A stretch of DNA of 64,000 nucleotides, taken from NCBI GenBank assembly GCA_903913865.1, contig CAIWMU010000023.1, forward strand, positions 1 through 64,000. Reading direction: 5' to 3'. The first letter of the stretch is position 1. Every line of letters begins with the position of its first letter. Below the pieces are notes generated by a model. It was not told the origin of the DNA. It saw only the letters and a program-made list of their open reading frames with translations, and searched no databases. Position numbers and translations under genes: made by a program. Shown here piece by piece: positions 19,071 to 28,231 of the stretch. This DNA is from an uncultured Verrucomicrobia subdivision 3 bacterium. Its GTDB lineage: Bacteria; Verrucomicrobiota; Verrucomicrobiia; Limisphaerales; UBA8199.

Positions 19071-20198
19071 TTAGAGTTTATCGATCCGGCGGAGCATGGC
19101 CGGGCGGTTTGCGTAACGATCCCGGAATGCGTCGAGCTGCTGCTGAAAGCTGGCCGAGTCACCGGCCTGCGCATGGGCGTCGCTGAGGTCCCTCAGATGG
19201 GTGGCCACCTGGTCGTAGGTCGAGGCGGTCTTCTCCGCCATGAGAGGTTCAAGGCCCGACCAGATTGTGGCTGCCTGCTGCATTATGGAGGCAAGATGCT
19301 GTTTCCGGCGACCGGCTTTGCGTTCCCGCGCTTCTCTGGCTGCTGCGGCCTCCTTTTTCTTCCGAATCGTCCTCCCCTGGATCGCTTTTTCAGCAAGTTC
19401 CCTGCAGGTCATCGCCTGGCCAGCCGGGGGCAGGGCCGGTGGATGAGTGAGCCGGTTCAATTCGCCCATCACACCCGCTCCGCCGCCTTCCGCCACCCGT
19501 GCGAGCAGGGCGCGCATTTCTGATATTGAAAGTGTCTCAAGGACTGCGGCCATGGGGATGCGCCCCTGTGTGGCAGCCTCCGAAAGCCCAGCCGCCACGG
19601 CAAGCGCATCAGGGTCCACGGGAAAGTGTTCGATGAGGGCCTTCAGCGCGGGCCCAAGCTGAGCGAGTCCGGCTGGAATCGGCGGGATGCTACCCGATTT
19701 ACCGTCAGATTCCAGCACCTCATCCGGGTGGAAATCTGCAAGCCATCCGAGAAAGAGGGCCCGGTAGTCGCCACGCAGTAATTCCTCGCGGATCCCAGTG
19801 AGTCTGTCGATTAGCCCTTCGCCTTCAGTATCCCAATATGACTCCTCTTCACTTCGTTCCCAATAAAGAATACACCTGTCGCCGGTTTCCTTGACCGTCA
19901 AGGTGTTCTCATACCGTTTGCCCCGCCTCAGGTATGGCTCGATCGACTTAAGCGCTATCGCGCCTTTTGGAACGGCCAGGCCGAGCCGAACCGTCCCCCA
20001 GTTGGCGATATAAAAATGGGCGTCGTAATGTTTGAGCAGGGTGTCAACGCTTCCGCCAAAATCGCCGAAGTGGTAGGTGTTCTGCCAGCGCACGCGAGAC
20101 ACGATGGCACGGCTGGAACAGCGCCGGGCATAATGCAGGCCCTCGTCAGAAATCGGCCGGTCTATGGCCGCGAACTCGTAATATTGATATTCACTCAT
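19071..20198 (-). CDS. Unrecognised protein, family beginning MSEYQYYEF..AIDRP
   Basis: The start at 20198 is supported by GAGAGG 5 nt upstream; the longer frame ahead of it is low-quality sequence. The 375-aa product opens MSEYQYYEFAAIDRPISDE and continues with HFGDFGGSVDTLLKHYDAHFYIANWGTVRLGLAVP. I have seen this opening in proteins annotated only as hypothetical. The C-terminal third is a charged coiled coil (IRKKKEAAAAREARERKAGRRKQ) ending in helical repeats. No signal peptide or catalytic motif is seen. It is paired with the downstream 224-aa gene, with a 7-nt gap. Confidence 0.7.
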   Translation of the reverse strand: MSEYQYYEFAAIDRPISDEGLHYARRCSSRAIVSRVRWQNTYHFGDFGGSVDTLLKHYDAHFYIANWGTVRLGLAVPKGAIALKSIEPYLRRGKRYENTLTVKETGDRCILYWERSEEESYWDTEGEGLIDRLTGIREELLRGDYRALFLGWLADFHPDEVLESDGKSGSIPPIPAGLAQLGPALKALIEHFPVDPDALAVAAGLSEAATQGRIPMAAVLETLSISEMRALLARVAEGGGAGVMGELNRLTHPPALPPAGQAMTCRELAEKAIQGRTIRKKKEAAAAREARERKAGRRKQHLASIMQQAATIWSGLEPLMAEKTASTYDQVATHLRDLSDAHAQAGDSASFQQQLDAFRDRYANRPAMLRRIDKL

Positions 20199-20942
20199 GT
20201 TGCCTCTCAGTTCGCAGGCGATACACCGTGCGAAGTGCATCAAATTTGCTTGAATTCCTGGTTTGGGGAAAGCGGGTTTTTTGGAGGGACGAAGCGAGCC
20301 ATGGGCCGTACGAGTTGAACGTGAAAAGGCAGGTGCCGGGGGGCTCCCGACCGCCACGGTCGATTGTCCACTGCCAGCCGGTCCGGAGATTTGGCCCCAT
20401 GAGCGGCCCCCGCTTTGCCGCGCGGTCCTCTGGCTGGTGGTTGCAGCCAAAGTCCGGAAGTGCCTGTGTCCGCACACGTTTCACTGCATCACCCTGAGCA
20501 GTTACCGGTGTGCGACCTTGCGCACTTCACGTCCCCAGGACTGCCGAACGCAGACCGGAGAATGTGGAATTTAGCCGGTTTTCGCTGTGGTTCCGGCCCT
20601 TTTTCCGGCGCGTAACAGGCTGGACCGAAATCAGTTGGCGGCCTTCCTTGAGGTTCTAAATGGCATGGTTCAATGTTCAAGGAGGGCGGTGGAAAACTGA
20701 ATCGATCGAACAAGTGTGGGAGGGGCACGCCGGGTCGCGGAGATCGCGGAGGGGGGCTTGGTGGTTTGGCCATATTTTCTCACCGGCAAACTCGAACCCA
20801 TGCAACCCCAACCGGAGCGTGTCGACACCGGGCGCACGCCGCTTAAAACCCACATCCCCCCCTCCGCACGTGCCCCCGTCCTGTTCCGGTCAAAAATCCT
20901 GAATTGACGGTTTATCCCTTTGCGGGGAACTTTACGGTTCTG
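20199..20942. other. Gene-free stretch upstream of the trans-sulfuration genes
   Basis: About 740 bp between divergent genes. Short frames on both strands have no motif. A SAM-type riboswitch was considered because sulfur amino-acid genes follow, but I could not see its conserved elements. No clear promoter was found. Confidence 0.45.
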
Positions 20943-22109
20943 ATGTCTGACAATAAATCAAAGCGTAAAGCAGGGTTCAGCACCCGTTCGGTGCATGAGG
21001 GACGCGGTTTCTCAGGAACCACCGGGGCCGTGATGCCGCCGGTGTTCATGACCTCCACATTTGAGTCCGGCAATCCGGATGGGTTCGACTACACCCGCTC
21101 CGGGAATCCGAACTTCCGGCTGGTGGAGGGGGCGGTGGCCGCGCTGGAGGGGACCCGGCATGCGACCTGTTTTGCCAGCGGGGTTTCGGCCATCACAGCG
21201 GTCATCTCAACGCTTTCCAGCGGGGATCTCATTTTGGCGGAGGAGAATGTTTACGGATGCACCTACCGGCTGATTGACAAGGTGTTCGGGAAGTTCGGAC
21301 TGCGGGTGAAATATCTGGACCTGTCCAAGCCGGAGAACTGGGAGCAGATCCGGGCGCTGAAGCCGGCGCTGGTGTGGCTGGAGAGTCCGACCAATCCGCT
21401 TTTGAAGGTGATCGACATTGCGGGGATCAGCAGCGTGGCAGCGGAGCAGGGGATCCCGGTGCTGGTGGACAACACGTTCGCCTCCCCCTATTTGCAGAGG
21501 CCGGTGGAGCTGGGGGCAACGCTCTCGCTTTCCTCCACCACGAAATATGTGAACGGCCACAGTGATTGCCTGGGTGGGATTGTGGCGACGAACGATCCGG
21601 CCTGGCGGGACCGGATGATTTTTGCGCAGAAGGCGCTGGGCCTGCAGCCTTCGCCGTTCGATGCCTGGCTGACCACCCGGGGCCAGCGGACGCTGGCGCT
21701 GCGGATGGAGAGGCATTGCGCGAACGCGCTGGCCCTTTCGAGCTGGCTGGAAAGCCGCAAGGGGGTGCGGATGGTGCGCTATCCCTACCTGCCGAGCCAT
21801 CCGCAATATGAGCTGGCCCGGCGGCAGATGTCCGGCGGTTCCGGGATTGTGATCGCCGAGCTGGATTGCCCGGCGGATGTGGCCCTGACCTTCTGCCGGA
21901 AGTTGAAGTATTTCACGCTGGCGGAAAGCCTTGGGGGTGTGGAGAGCCTCATCTGCCATCCCCCCACGATGACGCATGCCTCGGTGCCTGCAGAGGTGCG
22001 GCGGCAGGTGGGGATTGGCGATGGGTTGATCCGGTTTTCCGTCGGGATCGAGGACGTGGAGGATCTGGTGGAGGATGTGGATTCCACCTTGAAAGAGGTG
22101 CTCGCTTGA
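20943..22109 (+). CDS. PLP-dependent trans-sulfuration enzyme (cystathionine gamma-synthase/lyase type)
   Basis: The 388-aa protein is a full-length Cys/Met metabolism PLP enzyme. It has the STRSVHEG opening, YTRSGNPNFRLVE, the ribose-phosphate-like PLP loop (CFASGVSAITAV), DNTFASPYLQRP with the PLP aspartate and STTKYVNGHSD with the Schiff-base lysine. The family joins activated homoserine to cysteine or sulfide, or cleaves cystathionine or methionine; these cannot be told apart by eye. ATG 20943 was chosen because homology begins soon after. Its TGA stop overlaps the TTG start of a second, different member of the same superfamily. Confidence 0.9.
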   Translation: MSDNKSKRKAGFSTRSVHEGRGFSGTTGAVMPPVFMTSTFESGNPDGFDYTRSGNPNFRLVEGAVAALEGTRHATCFASGVSAITAVISTLSSGDLILAEENVYGCTYRLIDKVFGKFGLRVKYLDLSKPENWEQIRALKPALVWLESPTNPLLKVIDIAGISSVAAEQGIPVLVDNTFASPYLQRPVELGATLSLSSTTKYVNGHSDCLGGIVATNDPAWRDRMIFAQKALGLQPSPFDAWLTTRGQRTLALRMERHCANALALSSWLESRKGVRMVRYPYLPSHPQYELARRQMSGGSGIVIAELDCPADVALTFCRKLKYFTLAESLGGVESLICHPPTMTHASVPAEVRRQVGIGDGLIRFSVGIEDVEDLVEDVDSTLKEVLA

Positions 22110-23572
22110 GCTTGAGCATCCGGGATTTGCTGCAGGATCCGGTGTGGGAAGGGACTGAACTGGGGCATTCAATCCCGCCTGGGAACCATGCCATTTCGGT
22201 GGCGCTTCCGCGCTGGCGGGATGTGGTGGGCTATGAGGAGAACGATCCGGCGGTGGTTTCAAAGTTGTGTGGTGGCTACCCGCGATTTGTGATCCACAAA
22301 GCGGTTCAGGAACTGGCCCGAAGCATCTGCGCAGAGGGGTCGTGCCTGCCGTTTCCATCCTGCAGGGTTGCGCGCCAATGCGTGGAGTTTATTCAAAAAT
22401 CCACGGGGCAGGGGGCAACGGTCCACCCGTGGAACGGGGTTTTCGGGGTGGCCACAACCGAGGCTGGAAAGGGGGCCTTGAAGGCATTCTGGCAGCACAC
22501 GGGAATGATCGTCTCCACCCGGCAGGCGGAGGCTGCCCTTTCCGGCCGGGGTATTGAGGCCGATCCCACCGCGGCCCGTGCCCTGACCGAGGAGCTGGCC
22601 AGCTTTTATGATTGTGATCCCGGGGACGTTTTTTTAACCCCCACCGGCATGGCGGCGCAATACGAGGCGCTGCAGGCGCTGCTGGTGCGGGCGCCGGGGC
22701 TTCCAACCGTTCAGCTTGGGTTTCCCTACGTGGACACCCTGAAATTGCAGCAGAAGCTCGGTGCGGGCGGGGTGCTTCTGCACAATCTGGATACGATTGT
22801 CCCGGATCTGGAGCGGCTCCTCTCGCAAAAGCGGCTGGCTGGCTGTTTCGGGGAGATTCCCGGGAACCCGCTTCTGGGTTCGGCGGACCTGGGTTTGATC
22901 ACTCCAATTCTGCGCAGGCATGGAGTGCCACTGGTTGCGGATGATGTGGTGGCCACGCCGTTCAATGTGGATTTGAGCGCCCATGCAGACCTCATTGCAA
23001 CGAGTCTGACCAAGTTCATCGCCGGGACGGGGGATGTGATGGGTGGGGCGCTGATCTGCAATCCGCGGTCCCCGTTTTATGAGGAGTTGAAGGCTGCTGT
23101 GGTTTCCCTGCACGAGGACCTGCTCTGGGGTGGGGATGCGTGGGTGTTGAAGGAGCGTGTGGCCGGTTTTCCAGAGCGCATGGAGCGCCACAACGCGGGG
23201 GGGCTTTGGATCGCGGAACAGTTGCGCCAGCATCCCGGGGTGGAGCGGGTCTGGTACCCCAAGTGGGAGTTTGCACAGGCTTATGAGCGGGTGCGGAAGC
23301 CCGGCGGGGGATGGGGCGCCCTGATCACCTTTCTCCCGCGGGATGCGACCCGGCGGTCTGAGTTGATCTTCGACCGCCTGGAGATCTGCAAAGGGCCGAG
23401 CCTCGGGACCGTCTTCAGCCTGGCCTGCCCCTTCACACTGCTGGCCCATTACACGGAGCTGGATTGGGCCGAGTCCTGCGGGGTGTCCCGCCACCTGATC
23501 CGTGTTTCGATCGGGCTGGAGGATCCTGTGGAGCTCTGGCAGCGGTTTGAACGGGCCTTGGCGGTGGAGTAG
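22106..23572 (+). CDS. Cystathionine gamma-synthase-like enzyme with N-terminal extension (fungal Str2 type)
   Basis: A TTG start at 22106 is proposed. AGAGG (22094-22098) lies 7 nt upstream, and the TTGA overlaps the previous gene's stop, giving translational coupling. The 488-aa product has about 100 residues before the PLP fold. That extension (GHSIPPGNHAISVALPRWRDVVGYEENDP..., GYPRFVIHKAVQEL) resembles the N-terminus of fungal cystathionine gamma-synthases of the Str2/MET-7 type. The PLP core has TPTGMAAQYEALQA, ADDVVATPFN and TSLTKFIAGTGDVMGG with the Schiff-base lysine. The likely reaction is synthesis of cystathionine from cysteine and activated homoserine. The tandem partner suggests a two-step trans-sulfuration route. 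Confidence 0.82.
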   Translation: MSLSIRDLLQDPVWEGTELGHSIPPGNHAISVALPRWRDVVGYEENDPAVVSKLCGGYPRFVIHKAVQELARSICAEGSCLPFPSCRVARQCVEFIQKSTGQGATVHPWNGVFGVATTEAGKGALKAFWQHTGMIVSTRQAEAALSGRGIEADPTAARALTEELASFYDCDPGDVFLTPTGMAAQYEALQALLVRAPGLPTVQLGFPYVDTLKLQQKLGAGGVLLHNLDTIVPDLERLLSQKRLAGCFGEIPGNPLLGSADLGLITPILRRHGVPLVADDVVATPFNVDLSAHADLIATSLTKFIAGTGDVMGGALICNPRSPFYEELKAAVVSLHEDLLWGGDAWVLKERVAGFPERMERHNAGGLWIAEQLRQHPGVERVWYPKWEFAQAYERVRKPGGGWGALITFLPRDATRRSELIFDRLEICKGPSLGTVFSLACPFTLLAHYTELDWAESCGVSRHLIRVSIGLEDPVELWQRFERALAVE

Positions 23573-23653
23573 CCTCCGCAGGAGTGCGGAATTCGGAAAT
23601 GGTTCGTCTGTTGGCGGGGGCCGATTTCGTTTTTGTTTTCGGGCGGCTTCATT

Positions 23654-25039
23654 ATGCTCTGGAGTATGGAACGAGCCGAAACCAATCCAACGGCGGCGGA
23701 AGCTATTGCGGGGCGATGTCCCCGGTTTCCGGGGCCCCGGAGTGCGGCCATGATTGAGGAGTTGGGCCGTTACGTGATTGCCGATCTCCAGCCGTTCGTG
23801 GTGGATGTGGAGCGATGCGAGGGGATGCATCTGGCGACGGTGGACGGGGAGCGGGTTTTTGACTGGGCCGGGTATTATGCATCCAAGTTGATTGGCCACA
23901 ACCATCCCGGGTTGTCCGAGACCGGCTATCTGCGCCGGTTGGCCACTGCCGCCAACAACAAGGTGCCCAACCCCGATTTTCTGACCCCCGAGTGCCTCGA
24001 TTACTACCGCACCATCCACAGGCTGGCCCCCCGGTGCATGCAAAACAGGCTCCTGGAGGTTTACTCGGTGAACTCCGGTGCGGAGGCGATCGAGAACATG
24101 ATGAAGTATTTCATCAACCTGTTCCATCTGCGGTCCCATGATCAGATGCATCCGGGTGTGCCGCGACGGTTCATCTACTTCCAGCAGGCGTTTCATGGAC
24201 GCACCATTTTTGCGCTGAACGTGACCCAGACCCTGGATCCCGTGGCGACCAAGGATTTTCACGGGTTCCTGCCCGGGACGATCCAGCTACCGTTTCCGGC
24301 AGTGGATGTGGATGAATCGGCGGTGGAGAAGCGTGCGCGGACGATGGCATCCCTCCAGGCGGTGGAGGAAACGCTCAGGCGGTTTGCGGGAGAGGTGGTG
24401 GGGATTATCGTGGAGCCGATCCAGGGGGCGGGTGGGCATCGTGTGGCGGAGCCGGAGTTTTTCCAGGGGCTCAGTCGGCTGGCGCATGAGCACCAGGTTT
24501 TTCTGGGGTTTGACGAGGTTCAAACAGCCGGGGGACCCACTGGCGAGTGGTTCATGGTGGATCAGCTGGACCTGCCCCATCCCCCACAGGCGGTGGCTAC
24601 GGCCAAGAAATTTGGAGCAGGGGTCATTTACATGCTCCATCCGATGGAGGACAAGGGGGTGCTGGACTCAACGTGGGGCGGGTGCCTTGCCGACATGGTG
24701 CGCTTTGTGCAGGAGGTGGGTATTGTTGAGGGGGAGCAACTCATCCCCGCTGCCCGGGTGAAGGGGCTCAGGTTGAGGGAAGGCCTGGAGCGGCTTGCGT
24801 CCAGCCATCCCGCGCTTGTCCGGAACGTGCGCGGACTGGGCCTGTATCAGGGCTTCTCCCTCCCGACAGCGGAGGTGACAGGGCGGTTGGTGGACATGGC
24901 ACTGGAGGAGGAGAACATGCTCCTGCTTCCCGCCGGCGGGAACAGCATCCGGGCCCGGCCCAACCTGAGCGTGACGGAAGCCGAAGTGGACCTGTTTGTT
25001 GAGAAGCTGGGCCGATGTCTCAAACGCCTGAAGGAATGA
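23654..25039 (+). CDS. Class III PLP-dependent aminotransferase (L-lysine 6-transaminase type)
   Basis: The 461-aa enzyme has class III landmarks. These are DWAGYYASKLIGHNHPG near the N-terminus, YSVNSGAEAIENMMK (PLP-phosphate site), FHGRTIFALNVT, VVGIIVEPIQGAGG, FLGFDEVQTAGGPTG (PLP aspartate) and ATAKKFGAG with the Schiff-base lysine. The AIENMMK, NMTQTLDP- and GGPTGEW-like wording fits lysine epsilon-aminotransferases, which turn lysine into an adipate semialdehyde. The start is uncertain: ATGs at 23654 and 23666 are both plausible, and GGGCGG upstream favours 23654. It follows the synthase gene by 81 bp and may share its operon. Confidence 0.82.
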   Translation: MLWSMERAETNPTAAEAIAGRCPRFPGPRSAAMIEELGRYVIADLQPFVVDVERCEGMHLATVDGERVFDWAGYYASKLIGHNHPGLSETGYLRRLATAANNKVPNPDFLTPECLDYYRTIHRLAPRCMQNRLLEVYSVNSGAEAIENMMKYFINLFHLRSHDQMHPGVPRRFIYFQQAFHGRTIFALNVTQTLDPVATKDFHGFLPGTIQLPFPAVDVDESAVEKRARTMASLQAVEETLRRFAGEVVGIIVEPIQGAGGHRVAEPEFFQGLSRLAHEHQVFLGFDEVQTAGGPTGEWFMVDQLDLPHPPQAVATAKKFGAGVIYMLHPMEDKGVLDSTWGGCLADMVRFVQEVGIVEGEQLIPAARVKGLRLREGLERLASSHPALVRNVRGLGLYQGFSLPTAEVTGRLVDMALEEENMLLLPAGGNSIRARPNLSVTEAEVDLFVEKLGRCLKRLKE

Positions 25040-25046
25040 TTTACAG

Positions 25047-25832
25047 ATGAACACGAACATGAAAACAGCGATGCGAGCGGTTGGGTTGATCCTGCTTACT
25101 CTTTCGCCCCTTATCGTCGTGCCACGCACGGTTGCTGCGGATTCACCAGCAACCAGGGTGCGGGTGTTGATTTTCAGCGGGCAAAATAATCACGAGTGGA
25201 AGCTGACCACCCCCAGACTCAAAGAGGTCCTGGAGACTGTCGGCCGGTTCGAGGTCACAGTGACCGATCATCCCGAGCAGTGTGATGGAGGGGTGCTGAA
25301 AAAATACGATGTGCTGCTGAGCAATTGGAACACGTTCGGCAGCCCGCCGGTGACCAACTGGCCGGTGGCAGTGCGGGAGGCCTACCTGGATTTTGTCCGG
25401 CAGGGCGGGGGCGTGGTGACGGTGCATGCGGGTAGTTCCTCGTTCTATGACTGGCCGGAATATCAGCAACTGGCCGGAGGTTCATGGAATCTTGGGGAGA
25501 CGGGCCACGGGCCGGTGCACAGCTTTCCAGTCAAACTGACCGGGCCGCAGCATCCCATAGCGCTGGGGTTGACGAACTTTTTGACCACCGATGAACTCTG
25601 GCACAAGGCCGGATTCCAGCCCGGGAACGAGGTGCTGGCGACTGCCTTCTCGGCATTGGACAAAAAGGGTTCCGGCAGGGATGAGCCTGTTGCCTGGGTC
25701 CGGAAGTCGGGTCGGGGTCGGTCCTTCACACTGCTGCTAGGGCACGATGTTCGTGCCATGGAATCGTTCGGATTTCAAACCTTGCTGCGGCGCGGAACGG
25801 AATGGGCGGCCACTGGAAAAGTGGCCGAGTAG
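25047..25832 (+). CDS. Secreted ThuA-domain protein
   Basis: The 261-aa protein has a signal peptide (basic start, hydrophobic core to about residue 31, AADS cleavage region). A ThuA-like glutamine-amidotransferase fold follows: VRVLIFSGQNNHEWKLTTPRLKEVLE, LLSNWNTFG, GGGVVTVHAGSSSFYDWPEY and the late FTLLLGHDVRAM. ThuA-like proteins are abundant and secreted in this phylum, where they are linked to carbohydrate use; the reaction is not established. AAGGA lies 11 nt upstream. The gap to the aminotransferase gene is 7 nt, so the two are probably co-transcribed. Confidence 0.85.
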   Translation: MNTNMKTAMRAVGLILLTLSPLIVVPRTVAADSPATRVRVLIFSGQNNHEWKLTTPRLKEVLETVGRFEVTVTDHPEQCDGGVLKKYDVLLSNWNTFGSPPVTNWPVAVREAYLDFVRQGGGVVTVHAGSSSFYDWPEYQQLAGGSWNLGETGHGPVHSFPVKLTGPQHPIALGLTNFLTTDELWHKAGFQPGNEVLATAFSALDKKGSGRDEPVAWVRKSGRGRSFTLLLGHDVRAMESFGFQTLLRRGTEWAATGKVAE

Positions 25833-25883
25833 GACTCACAGCACGAGCCGTCCACAGAGTCGGGATCTGGATTTTGTGGCGGA

Positions 25884-26390
25884 TCAGCCTGGATAGAATT
25901 TGTTCTGGAGCACCGTGTTCATCTGGTGTGCGGCCAGGGTCAAAGTGCTGTAGGCATCGGCCAGAATGGGATCATCCCCCTGCCGCTCCATGCGCCTGGC
26001 CGTGCGTTGGAGACGCCGTGAGAGGGGCAGGTGGTCGTCCTGATCCCCAAGGGTGGCGAGCAGCTTGTGGATGCGAAGCAGAAGCTTCCGGGAGGAGGCC
26101 ACGGTGCGCTGGGCGGAGGGCAGTTTGGAGGCGTCTGCGAGCACCTTCTGAAAGAGGAGGCACTCGAAGTTCCGGCAATGCCCGGGCCTGCGGGCGTAGA
26201 TCGTGCAGAGTAATCCCTGAAGGGCCGGGCAGGGCTGCGGCAGCCGCGCCGGGCCGCTTCGGGCCTGCTTCAAACCGGGCAATCCTGCAGGGTTGTCCCC
26301 ATCCTGGAGACGCACATCTGCGAAGATGACGCCGTTGCAACAGAAGCCGCATTCGGCACAAAGTTTGGAGCTGATTTCTTGAGATGTCAT
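25884..26390 (-). CDS. YkgJ-type cysteine-cluster protein
   Basis: The 168-aa product starts near its cysteine motif CAECGFCCNG, followed by CPALQGLLCTIYARRPGHCRNFEC. This CxxCxxCC...C...C..Y..RP..CR.F.C arrangement defines the YkgJ/FliB-like family, expected to bind zinc or an iron-sulfur centre. The rest is a helical region of about 90 residues with many Arg/Lys/Leu. The start at 26390 gives the compact form; upstream ATGs at 26405 and 26432 would add a short unconserved tail. The gene converges on the ThuA gene. Confidence 0.78.
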   Translation of the reverse strand: MTSQEISSKLCAECGFCCNGVIFADVRLQDGDNPAGLPGLKQARSGPARLPQPCPALQGLLCTIYARRPGHCRNFECLLFQKVLADASKLPSAQRTVASSRKLLLRIHKLLATLGDQDDHLPLSRRLQRTARRMERQGDDPILADAYSTLTLAAHQMNTVLQNKFYPG

Positions 26391-26530
26391 CGATACGCAG
26401 TGCATTATAAGCGTTTCACAGGGCGGGGACAACGGGCCTGTGAAAAAATGTGAATTATTTGCGAATAACTATTTGCAATCGCTGGAGGGTGTCTGTTAGT
26501 TTCGCACCATCCCAAATATAATTGGCTACT

Positions 26531-27586
26531 ATGAAGGTGCAAAATTCGGACAGTAAATTTCCAAAGCTTCACAATGCCATGTGGCCCGGGTTGGTAGGCA
26601 AAGGCAGCCCCGGAGCGGAGCCTGTGATTGATCTGGACACCATGCTCGGCCTGACTGCTGCGGCTGAGGTGGATGGCACAAGATTTGATGGTGTTGATCT
26701 TTTCCTCTTCGATCCGCACGTCAGTATCGATTCCAAGTCGGACGATCTGGAGAGGCTGGCCGCGAAGGTTACCTCACACGGGCTGGAGATTGGATCACTT
26801 GTCGCGCCGGTGTGGCCGCCGACGGGTGGCGGTTCTGCGATGGGTTCTGATGAGGACCGGAAGAACTTTGTGGGCCAGGTGGAGAAGGCCTGCAGAATAG
26901 GGCAGACGCTGCGGAAACTCGGTGTGCGTCCCCATGGCATTATCCGGATCGATTCCGCCTGCGGGGTGGGGGACTGGAGCAAGGATCCCGAGGGGAGCCA
27001 GGCGAGGATCGCCGCGACGTTCAGCGAGGCCTGCAAAGTGGCCGAGGGATTTGGGGAACGCCTTGCGGCAGAGGGGGAGATCTGCTGGGGTGGAATGCAC
27101 AGCTGGAAGCACATGGTCGATCTGTTGGAGAGAGTCAATCGGCCTGACGTTCTGGGTTTTCAGGCGGACATGGCCCACACCCTTCTTTATGTGATGGGTT
27201 ACAATGCCCCTGAGGATGCGATCCTGCCCCAGAATCATGATTGGTCCGATGCCGGAATGCTGGATGAGGCCCTGAAGAAGCTGACTGCGGCCCTCGGGCC
27301 GTGGACGATTGATTTTCACGTTGCCCAGAACGATGCCACCGTGTTTGGCTCGGGCACGCACGACAAGACAGGCCACCACTGCCTGCCGAAGGATCCGAAC
27401 GGGAAGCTCGACATACCACGGCACGCCGGTTTCTGGTTGAGGACGGCGGGGGAGGTTACACGCAAGATACCTCATATCTGCTGGGACGGTTGCATGTTCC
27501 CCAATGAGGTGATGTTGCAGCAACAAACCTGGAACGATGTTCTTCAGGCAATGATTTCTGTCAGGCAGGCTCACGGCTGGTCATAA
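26531..27586 (+). CDS. Xylose-isomerase-like TIM-barrel protein
   Basis: The 351-aa protein looks like an AP-endonuclease-2/xylose-isomerase-like TIM barrel. It has successive barrel strands ([77 protein letters not shown]). It also has acid/His residues suited to a metal site ([24 protein letters not shown]-like HDKTGHHCL). Such enzymes are typically ketose/aldose isomerases or epimerases. The start is the ATG at 26531; a TTG nine bases upstream is less likely. No signal peptide is present. No operon partner is certain. Confidence 0.75.
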   Translation: MKVQNSDSKFPKLHNAMWPGLVGKGSPGAEPVIDLDTMLGLTAAAEVDGTRFDGVDLFLFDPHVSIDSKSDDLERLAAKVTSHGLEIGSLVAPVWPPTGGGSAMGSDEDRKNFVGQVEKACRIGQTLRKLGVRPHGIIRIDSACGVGDWSKDPEGSQARIAATFSEACKVAEGFGERLAAEGEICWGGMHSWKHMVDLLERVNRPDVLGFQADMAHTLLYVMGYNAPEDAILPQNHDWSDAGMLDEALKKLTAALGPWTIDFHVAQNDATVFGSGTHDKTGHHCLPKDPNGKLDIPRHAGFWLRTAGEVTRKIPHICWDGCMFPNEVMLQQQTWNDVLQAMISVRQAHGWS

Positions 27587-27710
27587 GCCGGGACCGGGTC
27601 TGGCACCGGGGAGGGAGGTTTCCCGAACCAGAACAATTTCCGAACGGGTCCCAATAACTGGACAGGAGGCATCACGCCTCAGGATCCGGACGGAATAACC
27701 AAAAAAACCT

Positions 27711-27863
27711 ATGGCAACAAAAGCACCCGCTAAGGCGGCAGCAAAAGCACCCGCAAAAGCAGCAGTCAAAGCCCCTGCGAAAGCAGCAGCGAAAGCTCCT
27801 GCAAAGGCCCCTGCGAAAGCAGCTCCGGCAGCCAAGAAGCCGGCGGCCAAGGGTAAGAAGTAA
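27711..27863 (+). CDS. Histone H1-like Ala/Lys/Pro-rich small protein
   Basis: A 50-codon frame starts MATKAPAKAAAKAPAKAA and ends PAAKGKK before TAA 27861-27863. Apart from the first residues it is built almost only of Ala, Lys and Pro in repeated KAPAKAA units, like the C-terminal tails of histone H1, HctB/AlgP-type and HupB-type nucleoid proteins. Synonymous codons vary between repeats (GCA/GCG/GCC, CCC/CCT/CCG), which argues for selection on the peptide and against simple DNA slippage. It is likely a DNA- or RNA-binding nucleoid protein. A strong hairpin follows 30 bp downstream. No good ribosome-binding site is visible. Confidence 0.7.
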   Translation: MATKAPAKAAAKAPAKAAVKAPAKAAAKAPAKAPAKAAPAAKKPAAKGKK

Positions 27864-27893
27864 GCTCTGCTTCAACAGCAGATTATTGAGCGC

Positions 27894-27918
27894 GCAGCCT
27901 GCGCATGGCGCAGGCTGC
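27894..27918 (+). terminator. Strong hairpin after the histone-like gene
   Basis: GCAGCCTGCGC (27894-27904) and GCGCAGGCTGC (27908-27918) form a perfect 11-bp stem with a 3-base loop. There is no T-run, so it may be a factor-dependent stop or a 3'-end stabiliser and not a classical intrinsic terminator. Confidence 0.5.
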
Positions 27919-28231
27919 CGCTTCAGGCAAGAGACGGGGGGCTCAGGATTAGTCCAAACGCCCCTTGTAAGTTAACTTCTGCCGAAAGCAGTCACCATCC
28001 GGCTTCAGCGCGTATGCATGAAGGGGCTGGGCAGTGGAAAAAACCGGATTCGGGTAGAACCCGGGCCTGCAATTCAGGTCTTAACATGGCAGATGACACT
28101 CCTCCTGAAGGGGGAGATCTGACATGGCCGGGTGAAGCCCGGGAAAGGCAACACCCCAAAAACAGTTCTCAACAGCCTGTGGAGGCGAACGGATTCCCCC
28201 CGGTGTGGTCAGTTTATCACCTGCCGGATGA
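27919..28231. other. Gene-free stretch between convergent genes
   Basis: No convincing frame. Small hairpins are visible, for example CCGGG..CCCGG near 28130-28145, but without T-tracts. Confidence 0.45.

Noticed and set aside
20199-20942. SAM or cobalamin riboswitch before the trans-sulfuration genes
   Set aside because: I could not identify conserved riboswitch elements or a terminator in this stretch.
21207-22358. Long minus-strand frame (383 codons) opposite the trans-sulfuration gene
   Set aside because: It is antisense to a clear PLP enzyme, has His/Pro/Arg-rich shadow composition and no motif.
22634-24262. Long minus-strand frame (542 codons) across two plus-strand genes
   Set aside because: It is antisense to two well-supported enzymes and shows no protein family features.
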